A stretch of DNA of 64,000 nucleotides from Vibrionaceae bacterium (lineage in GTDB: Bacteria > Pseudomonadota > Gammaproteobacteria > Enterobacterales > Vibrionaceae), in the NCBI GenBank assembly GCA_018222805.1, contig JAAEZQ010000014.1, forward strand, positions 1 through 64,000, given 5' to 3'. Shown one piece after another: positions 40,993-50,592 of this stretch (the first letter of the stretch is position 1; the number at the start of each line of letters is the position of its first letter). The notes under the pieces are model-generated. The model was not told the DNA's origin. It saw nothing but the letters and a program-made list of their open reading frames with translations, and made no database searches. The translations under genes were made by a program, and so were the position numbers.

Positions 40993-41022
40993 AAAGCCCG
41001 ATGAAGTGATTCATCGGGCTTT
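40993..41022. terminator. Convergent terminator between brnQ and fldB
   Basis: Perfect 13-bp stem AAAGCCCGATGAA/TTCATCGGGCTTT with loop GTGA, A run before and T-rich after, between two converging genes. Confidence 0.9.
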
Positions 41023-41050
41023 GTTTTTTAAAGCGAAAATCGAATAACGA

Positions 41051-41569
41051 TTAAAGTGTATCGTGGAACTCTACCAGCACTTGCTCACACCATTTCTCAA
41101 TACGTTCGTCACTCAGTTCGTACTGTGAATCTTCATCTAATGCCAGACCTACAAATTGGCTGCCATCTTCGGTTAGTGCTTTAGATGCTTCGAACTCATA
41201 GCCTTCGTTAGGCCAGTAGCCGATAAATTGTGCACCTGTTTCTTTCAGTTCATCATGGAGCAGGCCCATGGCATCTAGGTACCATTCACCGTAGCCTTCT
41301 TGATCGCCCAGACCAAATAATGCAACCACTTTCCCTTTTAATGGCGTCGTTGCGATGTCTTGCCAAATTGCACTCCAGTCCTCTTGGATTTCACCAAAGT
41401 CCCAGGTAGAAATACCAATGAGCAATAAATCGTAATCAGCCATCAAAGATAGCGGTGTCTCTTTCACATTGTGAATGTCGACAAGATCTTCTCCAATGAT
41501 GGAACGAATTTTCTCTGCTGCCATTTCGGTATAGCAGGTCGTAGAGCCGTAAAAGAGTCCGATTTTCAT
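41051..41569 (-). CDS. fldB: Flavodoxin FldB
   Basis: 172-residue FMN electron carrier. The phosphate loop [12 protein letters not shown] starts at residue 6, the [13 protein letters not shown] and [13 protein letters not shown] loops clasp the isoalloxazine ring. The Cys-Tyr in the phosphate loop is characteristic of FldB. It is divergent from xerD, in the E. coli order fldB/xerD-dsbC-recJ. Confidence 0.94.
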   Translation of the reverse strand: MKIGLFYGSTTCYTEMAAEKIRSIIGEDLVDIHNVKETPLSLMADYDLLLIGISTWDFGEIQEDWSAIWQDIATTPLKGKVVALFGLGDQEGYGEWYLDAMGLLHDELKETGAQFIGYWPNEGYEFEASKALTEDGSQFVGLALDEDSQYELSDERIEKWCEQVLVEFHDTL

Positions 41570-41735
41570 TATATTCGTCGTATTTTATGTTGCTGTTGTG
41601 GAGGATTTTAACCCTAAACTGCCTGCGAATGCAGCGAATATCGTGAGATTAGCGCACTGAGCTAATTTTTTATGGTATTCGAACTGGGGCTGTCTTACCC
41701 TCAGAGGTTACATAAAAACAAAAAAGGAAGCGCGA

Positions 41736-42653
41736 ATGACAGCACAAAAGCCTGTCAATCAACAAGATTTTGCTTTTGTGGAGCAATTCTTAGACGCGAT
41801 GTGGATGGAGCGTGGACTGTCTGAGAACACATTGGCTTCATACCGAAATGATCTGATAAAACTTCTCACTTGGATGGAGCAACAGCGTTACCGTCTTGAT
41901 TTTATTAGCTTAGCTGGCCTTCAAGAGTATCAAAGCTACTTGGTCGATTTAGATTACAAACAAACTTCCCGTGCTCGTATGCTATCGGCGATTCGTCGTT
42001 TGTTTCAGTATCTTCATCGTGAGAAAGTGCGCGCCGATGACCCAAGTGCACTGTTAGTCAGTCCAAAGCTACCACAGCGTTTACCGAAAGATATCAGCGA
42101 AGAACAAGTCGATGCTTTGCTGGATGCGCCTGATCCTAATGACCCGGTAGAGTTGCGTGATAAAGCGATGTTAGAGTTACTTTACGCTACAGGGCTTCGT
42201 GTTACTGAGCTGGTGAGCCTAACCATGGAAAATGTCAGTTTGCGTCAGGGCGTGGTTCGCGTTACGGGTAAAGGTGGCAAAGAGCGCTTGGTACCGATGG
42301 GTGAGAACGCTGTGGATTGGATTGAAACCTTTATTCAGCAAGGTCGGCCTGCATTGCTAGGTGAGACCTCCTCGGATGTGGTTTTTCCGAGTAAGCGCGC
42401 ACGGCAAATGACTCGTCAGACGTTCTGGCATAGGATTAAATACTATGCTGTGATAGCGGGGATCGATACCGAGCAATTATCGCCGCACGTGCTGCGCCAC
42501 GCGTTTGCAACACATTTACTGAACTATGGCGCAGATCTCAGGGTCGTACAGATGCTACTAGGGCATAGTGACTTATCGACCACGCAAATTTATACTCACG
42601 TGGCGACTGAACGACTGAAGCAGATCCACAGTCAACACCACCCAAGAGCATAG
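41736..42653 (+). CDS. xerD: Site-specific tyrosine recombinase XerD
   Basis: 305-residue recombinase that with XerC resolves chromosome dimers at dif under FtsK control. N-terminal SAM-like DNA-binding domain (about 10-100), catalytic domain with Arg155 (YATGLRVTEL), Lys in GKGGKERL near 179-184, His251 and Arg254 (SPHVLRHAFATH), His277 (LLGHSDL) and nucleophile Tyr286 (TQIYTHV). AAGGAAG lies upstream. Not an integron or phage integrase: its context and length are those of housekeeping XerD. First gene of xerD-dsbC-recJ. Confidence 0.96.
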   Translation: MTAQKPVNQQDFAFVEQFLDAMWMERGLSENTLASYRNDLIKLLTWMEQQRYRLDFISLAGLQEYQSYLVDLDYKQTSRARMLSAIRRLFQYLHREKVRADDPSALLVSPKLPQRLPKDISEEQVDALLDAPDPNDPVELRDKAMLELLYATGLRVTELVSLTMENVSLRQGVVRVTGKGGKERLVPMGENAVDWIETFIQQGRPALLGETSSDVVFPSKRARQMTRQTFWHRIKYYAVIAGIDTEQLSPHVLRHAFATHLLNYGADLRVVQMLLGHSDLSTTQIYTHVATERLKQIHSQHHPRA

Positions 42654-42711
42654 TGATGGTTTATTCATCCCTTCTCATTGGACGAAAGAACGTATTTTTA
42701 AGGTGATTTTA

Positions 42712-43500
42712 ATGAGCGTATTACGCCGACTAACTCTGCTGACTTTACCCTTTTTTGTAACCGCTTGTGGAGCGGAAGAAAGTCAGGTTAAAACGGAAGC
42801 TCCTGTACAACAAGGTGCTTCTGCGGAGCAACAACACTTTGATGAAGCAGCATTAAAAGCGAAGTTTTCAAAGCTAGGGTTATCTATTATTGATATCCAA
42901 CCATCGGACGTGACAGGTTTACTAGAAATCCAAACCAATGGCGGTGTTTTGTTTTCTTCGAATGATGGTAATCACTTTATCGCTGGCACCTTGTATGCAA
43001 TTGATGAAAATGGTGGTTATAAAGATGTGCTGGCCGAACGTCAGGCCCCACTTAATGCGGCTAAGATTGCAGAATTTTCTGACAGCATGATTGAGTTCAA
43101 GGCTGACAATGAGAAGTATGCAGTGACAGTATTTACCGACATTACGTGCGGTTACTGTGTACGTCTGCATAACCAAATGCAGGGCTACAATGACTTAGGC
43201 ATTACGGTACGCTACATGGCTTACCCACGCCAAGGCGCGACAGGGCCTGTTGCCGATCAAATGGCGTCAATTTGGTGCGCAGACGATCCAAAAGCGGCAA
43301 TCCACAATGCGAAAGTAAATCGTACTTTTGATAGCCCAGTGAAAGACTTGAACCAGTGTAAAGAAACGGTTCAGGCGCATTACAATGTAGGCCGTCAGCT
43401 TGGTATTTCTGGTACGCCAGCAATTTTCCTGCCGACCGGTGAAATGGTGGGAGGCTACCTACCGCCAGCAGACCTACTCAACCGTTTAAAGCAACAATAA
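42712..43500 (+). CDS. dsbC: Thiol:disulfide interchange protein DsbC, with predicted lipoprotein signal
   Basis: Periplasmic disulfide isomerase, 262 residues: N-terminal dimerisation domain (about 45-110), then thioredoxin-like domain with the CGYC active site in FTDITCGYCVRLHNQM and the cis-Pro loop GISGTPAIFLP. Start set at the ATG at 42712, with AAGG upstream; a GTG three codons earlier lacks an SD. The signal sequence MSVLRRLTLLTLPFFVTACG ends in a lipobox-like VTAC (Cys19), so this DsbC may be membrane-anchored, unlike soluble E. coli DsbC. Confidence 0.92.
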   Translation: MSVLRRLTLLTLPFFVTACGAEESQVKTEAPVQQGASAEQQHFDEAALKAKFSKLGLSIIDIQPSDVTGLLEIQTNGGVLFSSNDGNHFIAGTLYAIDENGGYKDVLAERQAPLNAAKIAEFSDSMIEFKADNEKYAVTVFTDITCGYCVRLHNQMQGYNDLGITVRYMAYPRQGATGPVADQMASIWCADDPKAAIHNAKVNRTFDSPVKDLNQCKETVQAHYNVGRQLGISGTPAIFLPTGEMVGGYLPPADLLNRLKQQ

Positions 43501-43544
43501 TCCTTTAGGAGCAGAGCCAGCAGCACCGCTGGCTTTTTTCAAGC

Positions 43545-45284
43545 ATGATAGAAATTCAACGACGTCCCGAACCGGATCTTTCCCTGCTACCGGATTCCAT
43601 TCCTCCCATCTTAAAGCGCATTTATATCAATCGTGGCATCACGGATCAGGCACAGCTGGAAACCTCTGCGCGTGGTTTACACTCATACCAAAAGCTGGGC
43701 GGTATTGACGAGGCGGTCGCGCTGTTGTTCCAGGCTATTAATGAACAAAAGCGCATTATCGTCGTCGGGGATTTTGACGCCGATGGCGCGACCAGTTCTG
43801 CGTTGTCAGTGCTGGCGCTGCGAATGCTAGGTAGTTCAAATGTGGATTACTTAGTGCCAAACCGTTTTGAAGACGGGTACGGTTTGAGCCCGGAAGTGGT
43901 TGATCAAGCCTTAGAGCTTGGCGCTGAGATGATCATGACCGTGGACAACGGAGTCTCATCGATTGAAGGTGTTCGCTATGCTAAAGAAAATGGCCTTACG
44001 GTACTAGTGACCGACCACCACTTGCCAGGACAAGTACTTCCAGATGTGGATGCCATGGTCAATCCAAACCTGGAAAGCTGCGCGTTTCCGTCCAAAGCTT
44101 TGGCGGGGGTTGGTGTTGCGTTCTATTTGATGATGGCACTATGCGTGCACATGCGAAAGTTGAACTGGTTTGCTCAGCAAGGGATGCAAGAGCCAAAATT
44201 AATGGAGCTGATTGACCTTGTTGCATTAGGCACCGTTGCTGACGTGGTGCCGCTGGACGAAAACAACCGCATTTTGGTCCATCAAGGTCTGCAACGCATT
44301 CGTGCTGGTAAAGCACGCCCCGGCATTCAGGCTCTGATTGAAGTGGCTAAACGTGATGCCCGCCGTCTGGTTGCGTCTGATTTTGGATTTGCTCTTGGCC
44401 CGCGTATTAACGCTGCAGGTCGTTTGGATGACATGTCTTTCGGGGTTGAGCTACTGATGTGTAATAACATCCATGCTGCACGCCGAATGGCCAGTGAACT
44501 TGATGGCCTGAACCAAACCCGAAAAGAGATCGAGGAAGGAATGAAGCAGGAGGCTATGGCCTTTTGTGAGCGTCTGCAATTTGGTGAGAACAGTGAGTTA
44601 CCTTATGGCTTAGCTCTGTTTCAGCGCGACTGGCATCAGGGGGTGATTGGTATTCTGGCTTCACGCATTAAAGAGAAGTTTCATCGTCCTGTTATCGCGT
44701 TTGCGGATGGTGGCGAAGGGACGATAAAAGGCTCTTGCCGTTCTATTCCGGGGCTGCACATGCGTGATGCGCTCGATTTTATCGATACGCAAAATCCTGG
44801 ATTGATCATTAAGTTTGGCGGTCATGCGATGGCGGCAGGCTTAACCATCAAAGAGCAGGATTTTGAGCGTTTTAGCCGTTTATTTGATCAAGTGGTGAAG
44901 AAAGAACTCGATGACGCTGCGTTAAAAGGAGTGATCCTTTCTGACGGCGAACTTAAGCCTGAAGAGTTTTCCATGCATGTAGCTGAGTTGCTGCGTGCTG
45001 GTGGCCCGTTTGGACAGGCATTTCCTGAACCGGTTTTTGATGGTGAGTTTAAGGTTTTACATCAAAAGCTGGTGGGAGAAAAGCACCTGAAAATGATGTT
45101 GGAGCCGCTTTACAAAGGTCATCCAACCAACGTAATGATTGATGGTATTGCGTTCAATGTGGATTTGCGTCGCTGGCCTGATGCATCTGTTAAAACGGTG
45201 CGTTTAGCATATAAGTTGGATGTTAACGAATTCCGAGGCAATCAATCTCTGCAACTTATGATTGATCACATTGAAGCTAAGTAG
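43545..45284 (+). CDS. recJ: Single-stranded-DNA-specific exonuclease RecJ
   Basis: 579-residue 5'-3' ssDNA exonuclease for recombination and mismatch repair. DHH-superfamily motifs: IVVGDFDADGATS (motif I), MTVDNG (II), VTDHHLPG (III, the DHH box), MVNPN, then the DHHA1 domain with FGGHAMAAG. Follows dsbC by 45 bp as in E. coli. Length matches E. coli RecJ (577). Confidence 0.95.
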   Translation: MIEIQRRPEPDLSLLPDSIPPILKRIYINRGITDQAQLETSARGLHSYQKLGGIDEAVALLFQAINEQKRIIVVGDFDADGATSSALSVLALRMLGSSNVDYLVPNRFEDGYGLSPEVVDQALELGAEMIMTVDNGVSSIEGVRYAKENGLTVLVTDHHLPGQVLPDVDAMVNPNLESCAFPSKALAGVGVAFYLMMALCVHMRKLNWFAQQGMQEPKLMELIDLVALGTVADVVPLDENNRILVHQGLQRIRAGKARPGIQALIEVAKRDARRLVASDFGFALGPRINAAGRLDDMSFGVELLMCNNIHAARRMASELDGLNQTRKEIEEGMKQEAMAFCERLQFGENSELPYGLALFQRDWHQGVIGILASRIKEKFHRPVIAFADGGEGTIKGSCRSIPGLHMRDALDFIDTQNPGLIIKFGGHAMAAGLTIKEQDFERFSRLFDQVVKKELDDAALKGVILSDGELKPEEFSMHVAELLRAGGPFGQAFPEPVFDGEFKVLHQKLVGEKHLKMMLEPLYKGHPTNVMIDGIAFNVDLRRWPDASVKTVRLAYKLDVNEFRGNQSLQLMIDHIEAK

Positions 45285-45444
45285 TGCCTAAGCTTTTCTT
45301 TGATATTGAGTACGGTCTCCTTTAAGTACGAGGCCGTACTTAACTTGTCGTAATCTGACTTTCCATTCGAAATTTTCCTGTATCTCCGTCACATTTTTCA
45401 GTAGAATTCCTCGGTTAAATTCTATTCTAAAATGTTGAGTAAAC

Positions 45445-46543
45445 ATGTTTGAAATCAATCCAATTAAAAACCGTCTACAGGACGTGTCTGAGCGCACAAA
45501 TGTCCTGAGGGGGTATCTTTGACTATGACGCTAAGAAAGAGCGTCTAGAAGAAGTAAACGCAGAACTAGAACAACCTGATGTATGGAACGAACCAGAACG
45601 TGCACAAGCACTGGGTAAAGAGCGTGCATCATTAGAAGCGGTCGTTGAAACTATTGATCAATTAGAGCAAGGTGTAGAAGATGTTGAAGGTCTTCTGGAG
45701 CTGGCTGTTGAAGAAGAAGATCAAGAAACGTTTGACGAAATTGAACCAGAGCTTGCTGAGCTAGAAGAGAAGCTAGAGCAGCTTGAGTTTCGTCGTATGT
45801 TCGCTGGCGACCACGACAGCTCTGATTGCTACATCGACTTGCAAGCAGGCTCGGGCGGTACAGAAGCTCAAGACTGGACCAACATGATGCTACGTATGTA
45901 CTTACGTTGGGCTGAAGCAAAAGGCTTTAAAGCGGAAGTAATCGAAGTATCAGAAGGCGAAGTTGCGGGTCTGAAATCCGCAACTGTTCGTATTTCTGGT
46001 GAGTACGCATACGGCTGGCTACGTACAGAAACGGGCGTTCACCGTTTAGTTCGTAAATCGCCATTTGATTCAGGTGGCCGTCGCCATACCTCATTTGCGT
46101 CTGCGTTTGTTTACCCAGAGATTGATGACAACATCGACATCGACATTAACCCGTCCGATCTGCGCATTGACGTTTATCGAGCGTCTGGTGCGGGTGGTCA
46201 GCACGTTAACACCACGGAGTCTGCGGTACGTATTACCCACGTTCCAACCAATACTGTGGTTCAGTGTCAGAATGATCGTTCTCAGCACAAGAACAAAGAC
46301 CAAGCGATGAAGCAGCTTCGTGCAAAACTGTTTGAACTTGAGATTCAAAAACAGAATGCAGAGAAGCAAGCGAATGAAGATGCAAAATCTGACATCGGTT
46401 GGGGCAGCCAGATCCGTTCATACGTACTGGATGACTCTCGTATCAAAGATTTACGTACTGGGGTTGAAAACCGTAACACTCAAGCGGTTCTTGACGGCGA
46501 CCTAGACAAATTTATTGAAGCTAGCCTGAAATCAGGCCTTTAA
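45445..46543 (+). CDS. prfB: Peptide chain release factor 2 (programmed +1 frameshift)
   Basis: RF2, which terminates translation at UGA and UAA. The gene is read in two frames: codons 1-25 from 45445 to 45519, an in-frame TGA at 45520-45522, then +1 shift so that reading continues from 45521 (GAC). The joined product is 365 residues, the same as E. coli RF2. The stop-recognition tripeptide SPF ([13 protein letters not shown]) and the peptidyl-release GGQ ([11 protein letters not shown]) are present. The residue equal to E. coli position 246 is Ala, as in most bacteria, not the Thr of K-12. Upstream of lysS by 42 bp, an operon also seen in E. coli. Confidence 0.96.
45508..45523 (+). promoter_or_regulatory. 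prfB +1 frameshift signal
   Basis: AGGGGG acts as an internal Shine-Dalgarno sequence three bases before CTT-TGA-C, the canonical slip site. When RF2 is scarce the ribosome pauses at TGA and slips forward, so RF2 controls its own synthesis. Confidence 0.96.
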
Positions 46544-46585
46544 GCTTTTCACCGACACTCAAAGCGAAACAGGATACATCGAAAA

Positions 46586-48103
46586 ATGACTGATGCTGTT
46601 CAAAACGACAATGTACAAGAAGAAAACAAGCTGATTGCTGAACGCCGCGCGAAACTGGACGAGATCCGTAAGAGCTGCAAAGCAAACGGCCACCCAAACG
46701 ACTTCCGTCGTGACGCACTAGCGGGCGACCTTCAAAAAGAGTTCGGTGAGAAGACGAAGGAAGAGCTAGAAGAGCTTAACCACGTAGTTGCGATTGCTGG
46801 TCGTATCATGGCGAAACGTGGTCCGTTCCTAGTAATCCAAGAGACTTCTGGCCGCATTCAAGCTTACGCTGCGAAAGATGTACAGAAAGAGCTAAAAGAG
46901 AAGTATCAAGGTCTGGATATCGGTGACATCATCGGTGTGAAAGGTGCACTGCACAAGTCTGGTAAAGGCGACCTATACGTCAACATGGAAGAGTACGAGC
47001 TACTAACTAAAGCGCTACGTCCTCTACCAGAAAAATTCCACGGTCTGACTGACCAGGAAATGCGTTACCGTCAGCGTTACGTTGACCTGATTGTAAATGA
47101 AGACTCGCGTCAGGCATTCATCGTTCGCTCTAAGTTGGTTTCTGCGATTCGTAACTTCATGAGCTCAAAAGGCTACCTAGAAGTTGAAACGCCGATGATG
47201 CACGTGATCCCTGGTGGTGCGACCGCGCGTCCATTTATCACTCACCACAACGCGTTAGACATCGATATGTACCTACGTGTTGCTCCAGAGCTTTACCTGA
47301 AGCGTCTGGTTGTGGGTGGTTTTGACCGTGTATTTGAGATCAACCGTAACTTCCGTAACGAAGGTTTGTCTCCTCGCCATAACCCAGAGTTCACCATGAT
47401 GGAGTTCTACCAAGCTTACGCTGATTACAAAGATCTAATGGATCTGACTGAAGAAATGCTAAGCACTGTGGCGATGGAAGTTCTAGGATCTACATCAATG
47501 CCTTATGGTGAAGAGACGGTTGAATTCGGCGGTACTTACGCACGAATGAGTATGTTTGAAGCGATCAAACACTACAACCCTGAGCACGCAGAAATCCAAG
47601 CGCTAACGGAAGCGGATCTACAAGACCGTGAGAAGATGGTTGCGATTGCGAAATCAGTACACGTTGAAGTAGAACCATTCTGGACATGTGGTCAGTTATT
47701 AGAAGAGATCTTCGGTGAAACCGCTGAGCCTCAACTGATTCAACCAACATTCATCACTGGCTACCCAGCGGACATCTCTCCACTGGCTCGTCGTAGCGAT
47801 GACAACCCATTCTTCACTGACCGTTTTGAGTTCTTTATCGGTGGTCGTGAAGTTGCGAACGGTTTCTCTGAGCTTAACGATGCTGAAGATCAAGACGCAC
47901 GCTTTAAAGCGCAAGTTGACGCGAAAGACGCGGGCGATGATGAAGCGATGTACTACGATGCAGACTATATCACTGCACTTGAGCACGGCCTTCCGCCAAC
48001 AGCGGGTCAAGGTATCGGTATTGACCGTCTGGCAATGCTGTTTACTAACACGCACACCATTCGTGACGTGATTCTGTTCCCAGCGATGCGTCCACAAGCG
48101 TAA
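46586..48103 (+). CDS. lysS: Lysyl-tRNA synthetase (class II)
   Basis: 505-residue class II synthetase. N-terminal OB-fold anticodon-binding domain (about 60-150), then catalytic domain with motif 2 [20 protein letters not shown] and motif 3 [11 protein letters not shown]. Same strand as prfB and 42 bp from it. A strong terminator follows. Confidence 0.97.
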   Translation: MTDAVQNDNVQEENKLIAERRAKLDEIRKSCKANGHPNDFRRDALAGDLQKEFGEKTKEELEELNHVVAIAGRIMAKRGPFLVIQETSGRIQAYAAKDVQKELKEKYQGLDIGDIIGVKGALHKSGKGDLYVNMEEYELLTKALRPLPEKFHGLTDQEMRYRQRYVDLIVNEDSRQAFIVRSKLVSAIRNFMSSKGYLEVETPMMHVIPGGATARPFITHHNALDIDMYLRVAPELYLKRLVVGGFDRVFEINRNFRNEGLSPRHNPEFTMMEFYQAYADYKDLMDLTEEMLSTVAMEVLGSTSMPYGEETVEFGGTYARMSMFEAIKHYNPEHAEIQALTEADLQDREKMVAIAKSVHVEVEPFWTCGQLLEEIFGETAEPQLIQPTFITGYPADISPLARRSDDNPFFTDRFEFFIGGREVANGFSELNDAEDQDARFKAQVDAKDAGDDEAMYYDADYITALEHGLPPTAGQGIGIDRLAMLFTNTHTIRDVILFPAMRPQA

Positions 48104-48118
48104 TCGAGTGAAGTACGA

Positions 48119-48147
48119 AAAAAAACCACCTTCGGGTGGTTTTTTTT
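48119..48147 (+). terminator. lysS terminator
   Basis: ACCACC/GGTGGT stem with TTCG tetraloop, flanked by A and T runs. Confidence 0.92.
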
Positions 48148-48347
48148 TGTCATTTATTTAAACAAATTCAAACAATTGCACAATATCCCTTATAGGATAT
48201 GCAAATAAGTATTCGCCAAAATTCAATCTACTGCATAGTCTTAATATTGAGACAGACTTGGACTATCGGAGTCTCGATAATGTTACCCGTTCGCAAAGAT
48301 GGGCTTTTGGCAAATATTTATCAACAATAAATAATAAGGGTTAGAGA

Positions 48348-49682
48348 ATGGCTGGGCAGTTTAAGATGGATTCCATTCCGGGGTCACTTGTCGTCGTAGG
48401 TGGCACGTATGAGCCTTGGTTGTCAGTGTTGGAGCAAGTTGGCTGGAAGTGTCACCAGGTGGCTGATTTACGTAAAGCTAATGCGTTGTTGGAAGATATT
48501 GGTCCATGTATTGGTATCGTCGACCTCAGTAATGATGAGTTCAGTTTAAACGGTTTGGCTAATTTGGTGAGTTCTCATAAACACGTACGTTGGCTCGCGT
48601 TCATTAGAGAGTCGCAGTTGGGTACAGACACTATCTGCCAGTTTATTGTTAACTTTTGTATCGACTTCTTCACTGCACCAATCCCAGACGCGCAACTATT
48701 AAATACCATCGGTCACCAACTTGGTATGCTTAAATTAGAAAAGAAAGTTTGGCCAAGCTTCGGTAACAGTCTGGACATGGGACTACTGGGTGAATCTATT
48801 CCGATGAAACGTCTACGTGATCAAGTGAAGCGTATCGGTCCAACCGACGTCAGTATTCTTATTTCTGGAGAAAGCGGTACGGGAAAAGAAGCGGTTGCCC
48901 GAGCGATTCATAAGGTATCTTCCCGTTCTCACAAACCGTTTATGTCGATTAATTGTCGAGCTTTGAATGAGCAGAGATTCCAAGCTGAGGTGTTTGGTGT
49001 GGCCGCGAACAGCGATATGGGGCCAAGTTTACTGGAGCAGGCTGATGGTGGTACCGTTTTGTTTAATGATGTACTTACCATTTCTAAACAACAGCAAATG
49101 AATTTACTGAGGTTTTTGCAAGAAGGTACAGTTGAAACCTCTAATGGTGTGAAAAGTGTCAATGTGCGTATTCTTGCGGCGAATTCATCCGATGTAGAAA
49201 AAGCGCTGATCAATGGCGATTTCAACGAAGAGCTTTATCACTACATTAACGTGTTACGTATTAGTGTTCCTAGCCTGAAAGAGCGTGCCAGTGACATTGC
49301 GTTACTGGCTCGCTATTACTTGCAAGAGTTTTCAAAAGAGTACAATTCACAAGCGAAAAGCTTCTCGGAAGATGCATTGAAAGCACTGACGCGTTACTTC
49401 TGGCCGGGCAACGTGCGCGAGCTGATGAATCAAGTTAAACGTGCAGTATTACTGTCAGATAGCGTAGTGATTGACGAGCACCATTTAGATCTGCCTCAAC
49501 GCAATGACGCCAAGCGTAGTTTGAAGTCTATTCGCGAAAAGAGTGAACGTGATGCATTGCTTGTGGTATTGGAGTCGCACTCCGGCCAAGTTTCGAATGC
49601 AGCTAAAGAGCTGGGGGTTTCGCGCGCAACGATGTACCGTCTTCTGAACAAACATAATTTAATTTCGGACCAAACTATCTAG
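48348..49682 (+). CDS. vpsR: VpsR-type c-di-GMP-responsive regulator (NtrC-like, no GAFTGA)
   Basis: 444-residue regulator of exopolysaccharide and biofilm genes: receiver-like domain (1-120) with Asp59, AAA+ domain with Walker A GESGTGKE (about 172-179), and a C-terminal Fis-type helix-turn-helix (NAAKELGVSRATMYRLLNKH). The GAFTGA loop that touches sigma-54 is absent; the region reads FGVAANSDMGPSLLEQADGG, and the Walker B Asp-Glu is changed to Asn-Asp (VLFNDV). These changes fit VpsR, reported to bind c-di-GMP and to work with sigma-70. The position after lysS is the V. cholerae location. A short dyad ATATCC/GGATAT (48183-48200) lies in the promoter region. Confidence 0.9.
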   Translation: MAGQFKMDSIPGSLVVVGGTYEPWLSVLEQVGWKCHQVADLRKANALLEDIGPCIGIVDLSNDEFSLNGLANLVSSHKHVRWLAFIRESQLGTDTICQFIVNFCIDFFTAPIPDAQLLNTIGHQLGMLKLEKKVWPSFGNSLDMGLLGESIPMKRLRDQVKRIGPTDVSILISGESGTGKEAVARAIHKVSSRSHKPFMSINCRALNEQRFQAEVFGVAANSDMGPSLLEQADGGTVLFNDVLTISKQQQMNLLRFLQEGTVETSNGVKSVNVRILAANSSDVEKALINGDFNEELYHYINVLRISVPSLKERASDIALLARYYLQEFSKEYNSQAKSFSEDALKALTRYFWPGNVRELMNQVKRAVLLSDSVVIDEHHLDLPQRNDAKRSLKSIREKSERDALLVVLESHSGQVSNAAKELGVSRATMYRLLNKHNLISDQTI

Positions 49683-49721
49683 GCCGATACGTATTAATTA
49701 GTTGTTGATGGATTGAATAAT

Positions 49722-49747
49722 AAGAGCGGCCTAATGGTCGCTTTTGT
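49722..49747 (+). terminator. vpsR terminator
   Basis: Short stem AGCGGCC/GGTCGCT (one G-T pair) with TAAT loop, followed by TTTTG. Weaker than the others listed. Confidence 0.55.
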
Positions 49748-49970
49748 TATTTCTGTATTTACGATTTATAAAATTCGAAGATTTATATATTCCTTAGATG
49801 AATATGTTATTCAAAAAAGCATATGCAACTTGATTTTAGGTTATTGATTTGTTTTTTGTCGAGACGAAAAAAATTGTTTGATAAATAAACATTGCAGCTT
49901 ACAATTTAACCGTAACTCAAAGAGTTATATCACTTTATAAACGGATTAATTTTTAGCTAGGAGGCGCAAG

Positions 49971-50081
49971 ATGAAACATTACGTTGATAACACCATGACT
50001 TGCGCTGACCGTATTTCTATCGCACCGACACCTCTAAAATCGGCAGATATCAATACCACTGGCTCACTAGATAAAAATTAA
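49971..50081 (+). CDS. Putative 36-residue microprotein upstream of the DUF1127 gene
   Basis: Short frame MKHYVDNTMTCADRISIAPT...SLDKN with a near-perfect SD (AGGAGG, 6 bp before ATG). One Cys; rich in Thr, Ser, Asp; no signal or membrane segment. It lies 125 bp before the DUF1127 gene on the same strand and probably shares its transcript. No family recognised; could be a regulatory leader peptide. Confidence 0.6.
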   Translation: MKHYVDNTMTCADRISIAPTPLKSADINTTGSLDKN

Positions 50082-50205
50082 CCCGTAACCTATCTTATTT
50101 TTTACTAGGCTGCGGAAAAATGGCGGCTTAGTACCACAGATAAAACTGTTTCTCTGCGCACTATTTTTCCCAGTCGAACTTTATCGATAATTGGAGAAAA
50201 TTATT

Positions 50206-50457
50206 ATGCGTCACTCTATCTACTTGAAACTTGCAACTCTACTTTTAAAAGCAGACCTAAAACGTGAAGAAAAAGAATGGCAACGGAATATTCGCCGTTC
50301 TGCTCATGATATTCCATGGACAAATCCTCACCTGTTAAAAGATATTGGTTTGGATCTCGAAGGCCGTTCAACACGTGTTAGTGTTCCAGATACCGTGATG
50401 GTTGAGCGTAGAGTTCGTCATCTTCGTCGTGTTTTAACTGCGCGAATACCGACGTAA
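50206..50457 (+). CDS. DUF1127-type small basic protein
   Basis: 83 residues, strongly basic, no signal. The DUF1127 (YjiS-like) signature, an Arg/Trp segment followed by NPHLLKDIGLD, is at about residues 39-50. DUF1127 proteins are small, stress- or phosphate-related RNA-binding proteins in some bacteria; function here unknown. Start set at ATG 50206 with GGAG 10 bp upstream. An inverted repeat TATAGCGTG (50460-50468) / CACGCTATA (50512-50520) directly follows the stop. Confidence 0.75.
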   Translation: MRHSIYLKLATLLLKADLKREEKEWQRNIRRSAHDIPWTNPHLLKDIGLDLEGRSTRVSVPDTVMVERRVRHLRRVLTARIPT

Positions 50458-50557
50458 TCTATAGCGTGTTGGGCTTCGTCTGTTTACTTGACATATAAGA
50501 GGCAAGTTCAGCACGCTATAAATCCAGAACTCTGACAGAGTATATTCAAATAGTGCT

Positions 50558-50588
50558 AAATAGGCTGACCTTGATGGTCAGCCTATTT
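50558..50588. terminator. Convergent terminator between DUF1127 and tas
   Basis: Perfect 13-bp stem AAATAGGCTGACC/GGTCAGCCTATTT with loop TTGAT, placed between converging genes. Confidence 0.85.
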
Positions 50589-50592
50589 ACTT

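Noticed and set aside
41736..42653. Tyrosine recombinase as sign of an integrated element
   Set aside because: It is housekeeping XerD in the conserved fldB/xerD-dsbC-recJ order; no attachment-site repeats or phage genes nearby.
45445..46543. Apparent frameshift in prfB as sequencing error or pseudogene
   Set aside because: The site is the canonical programmed +1 signal and the joined protein has the exact expected length.
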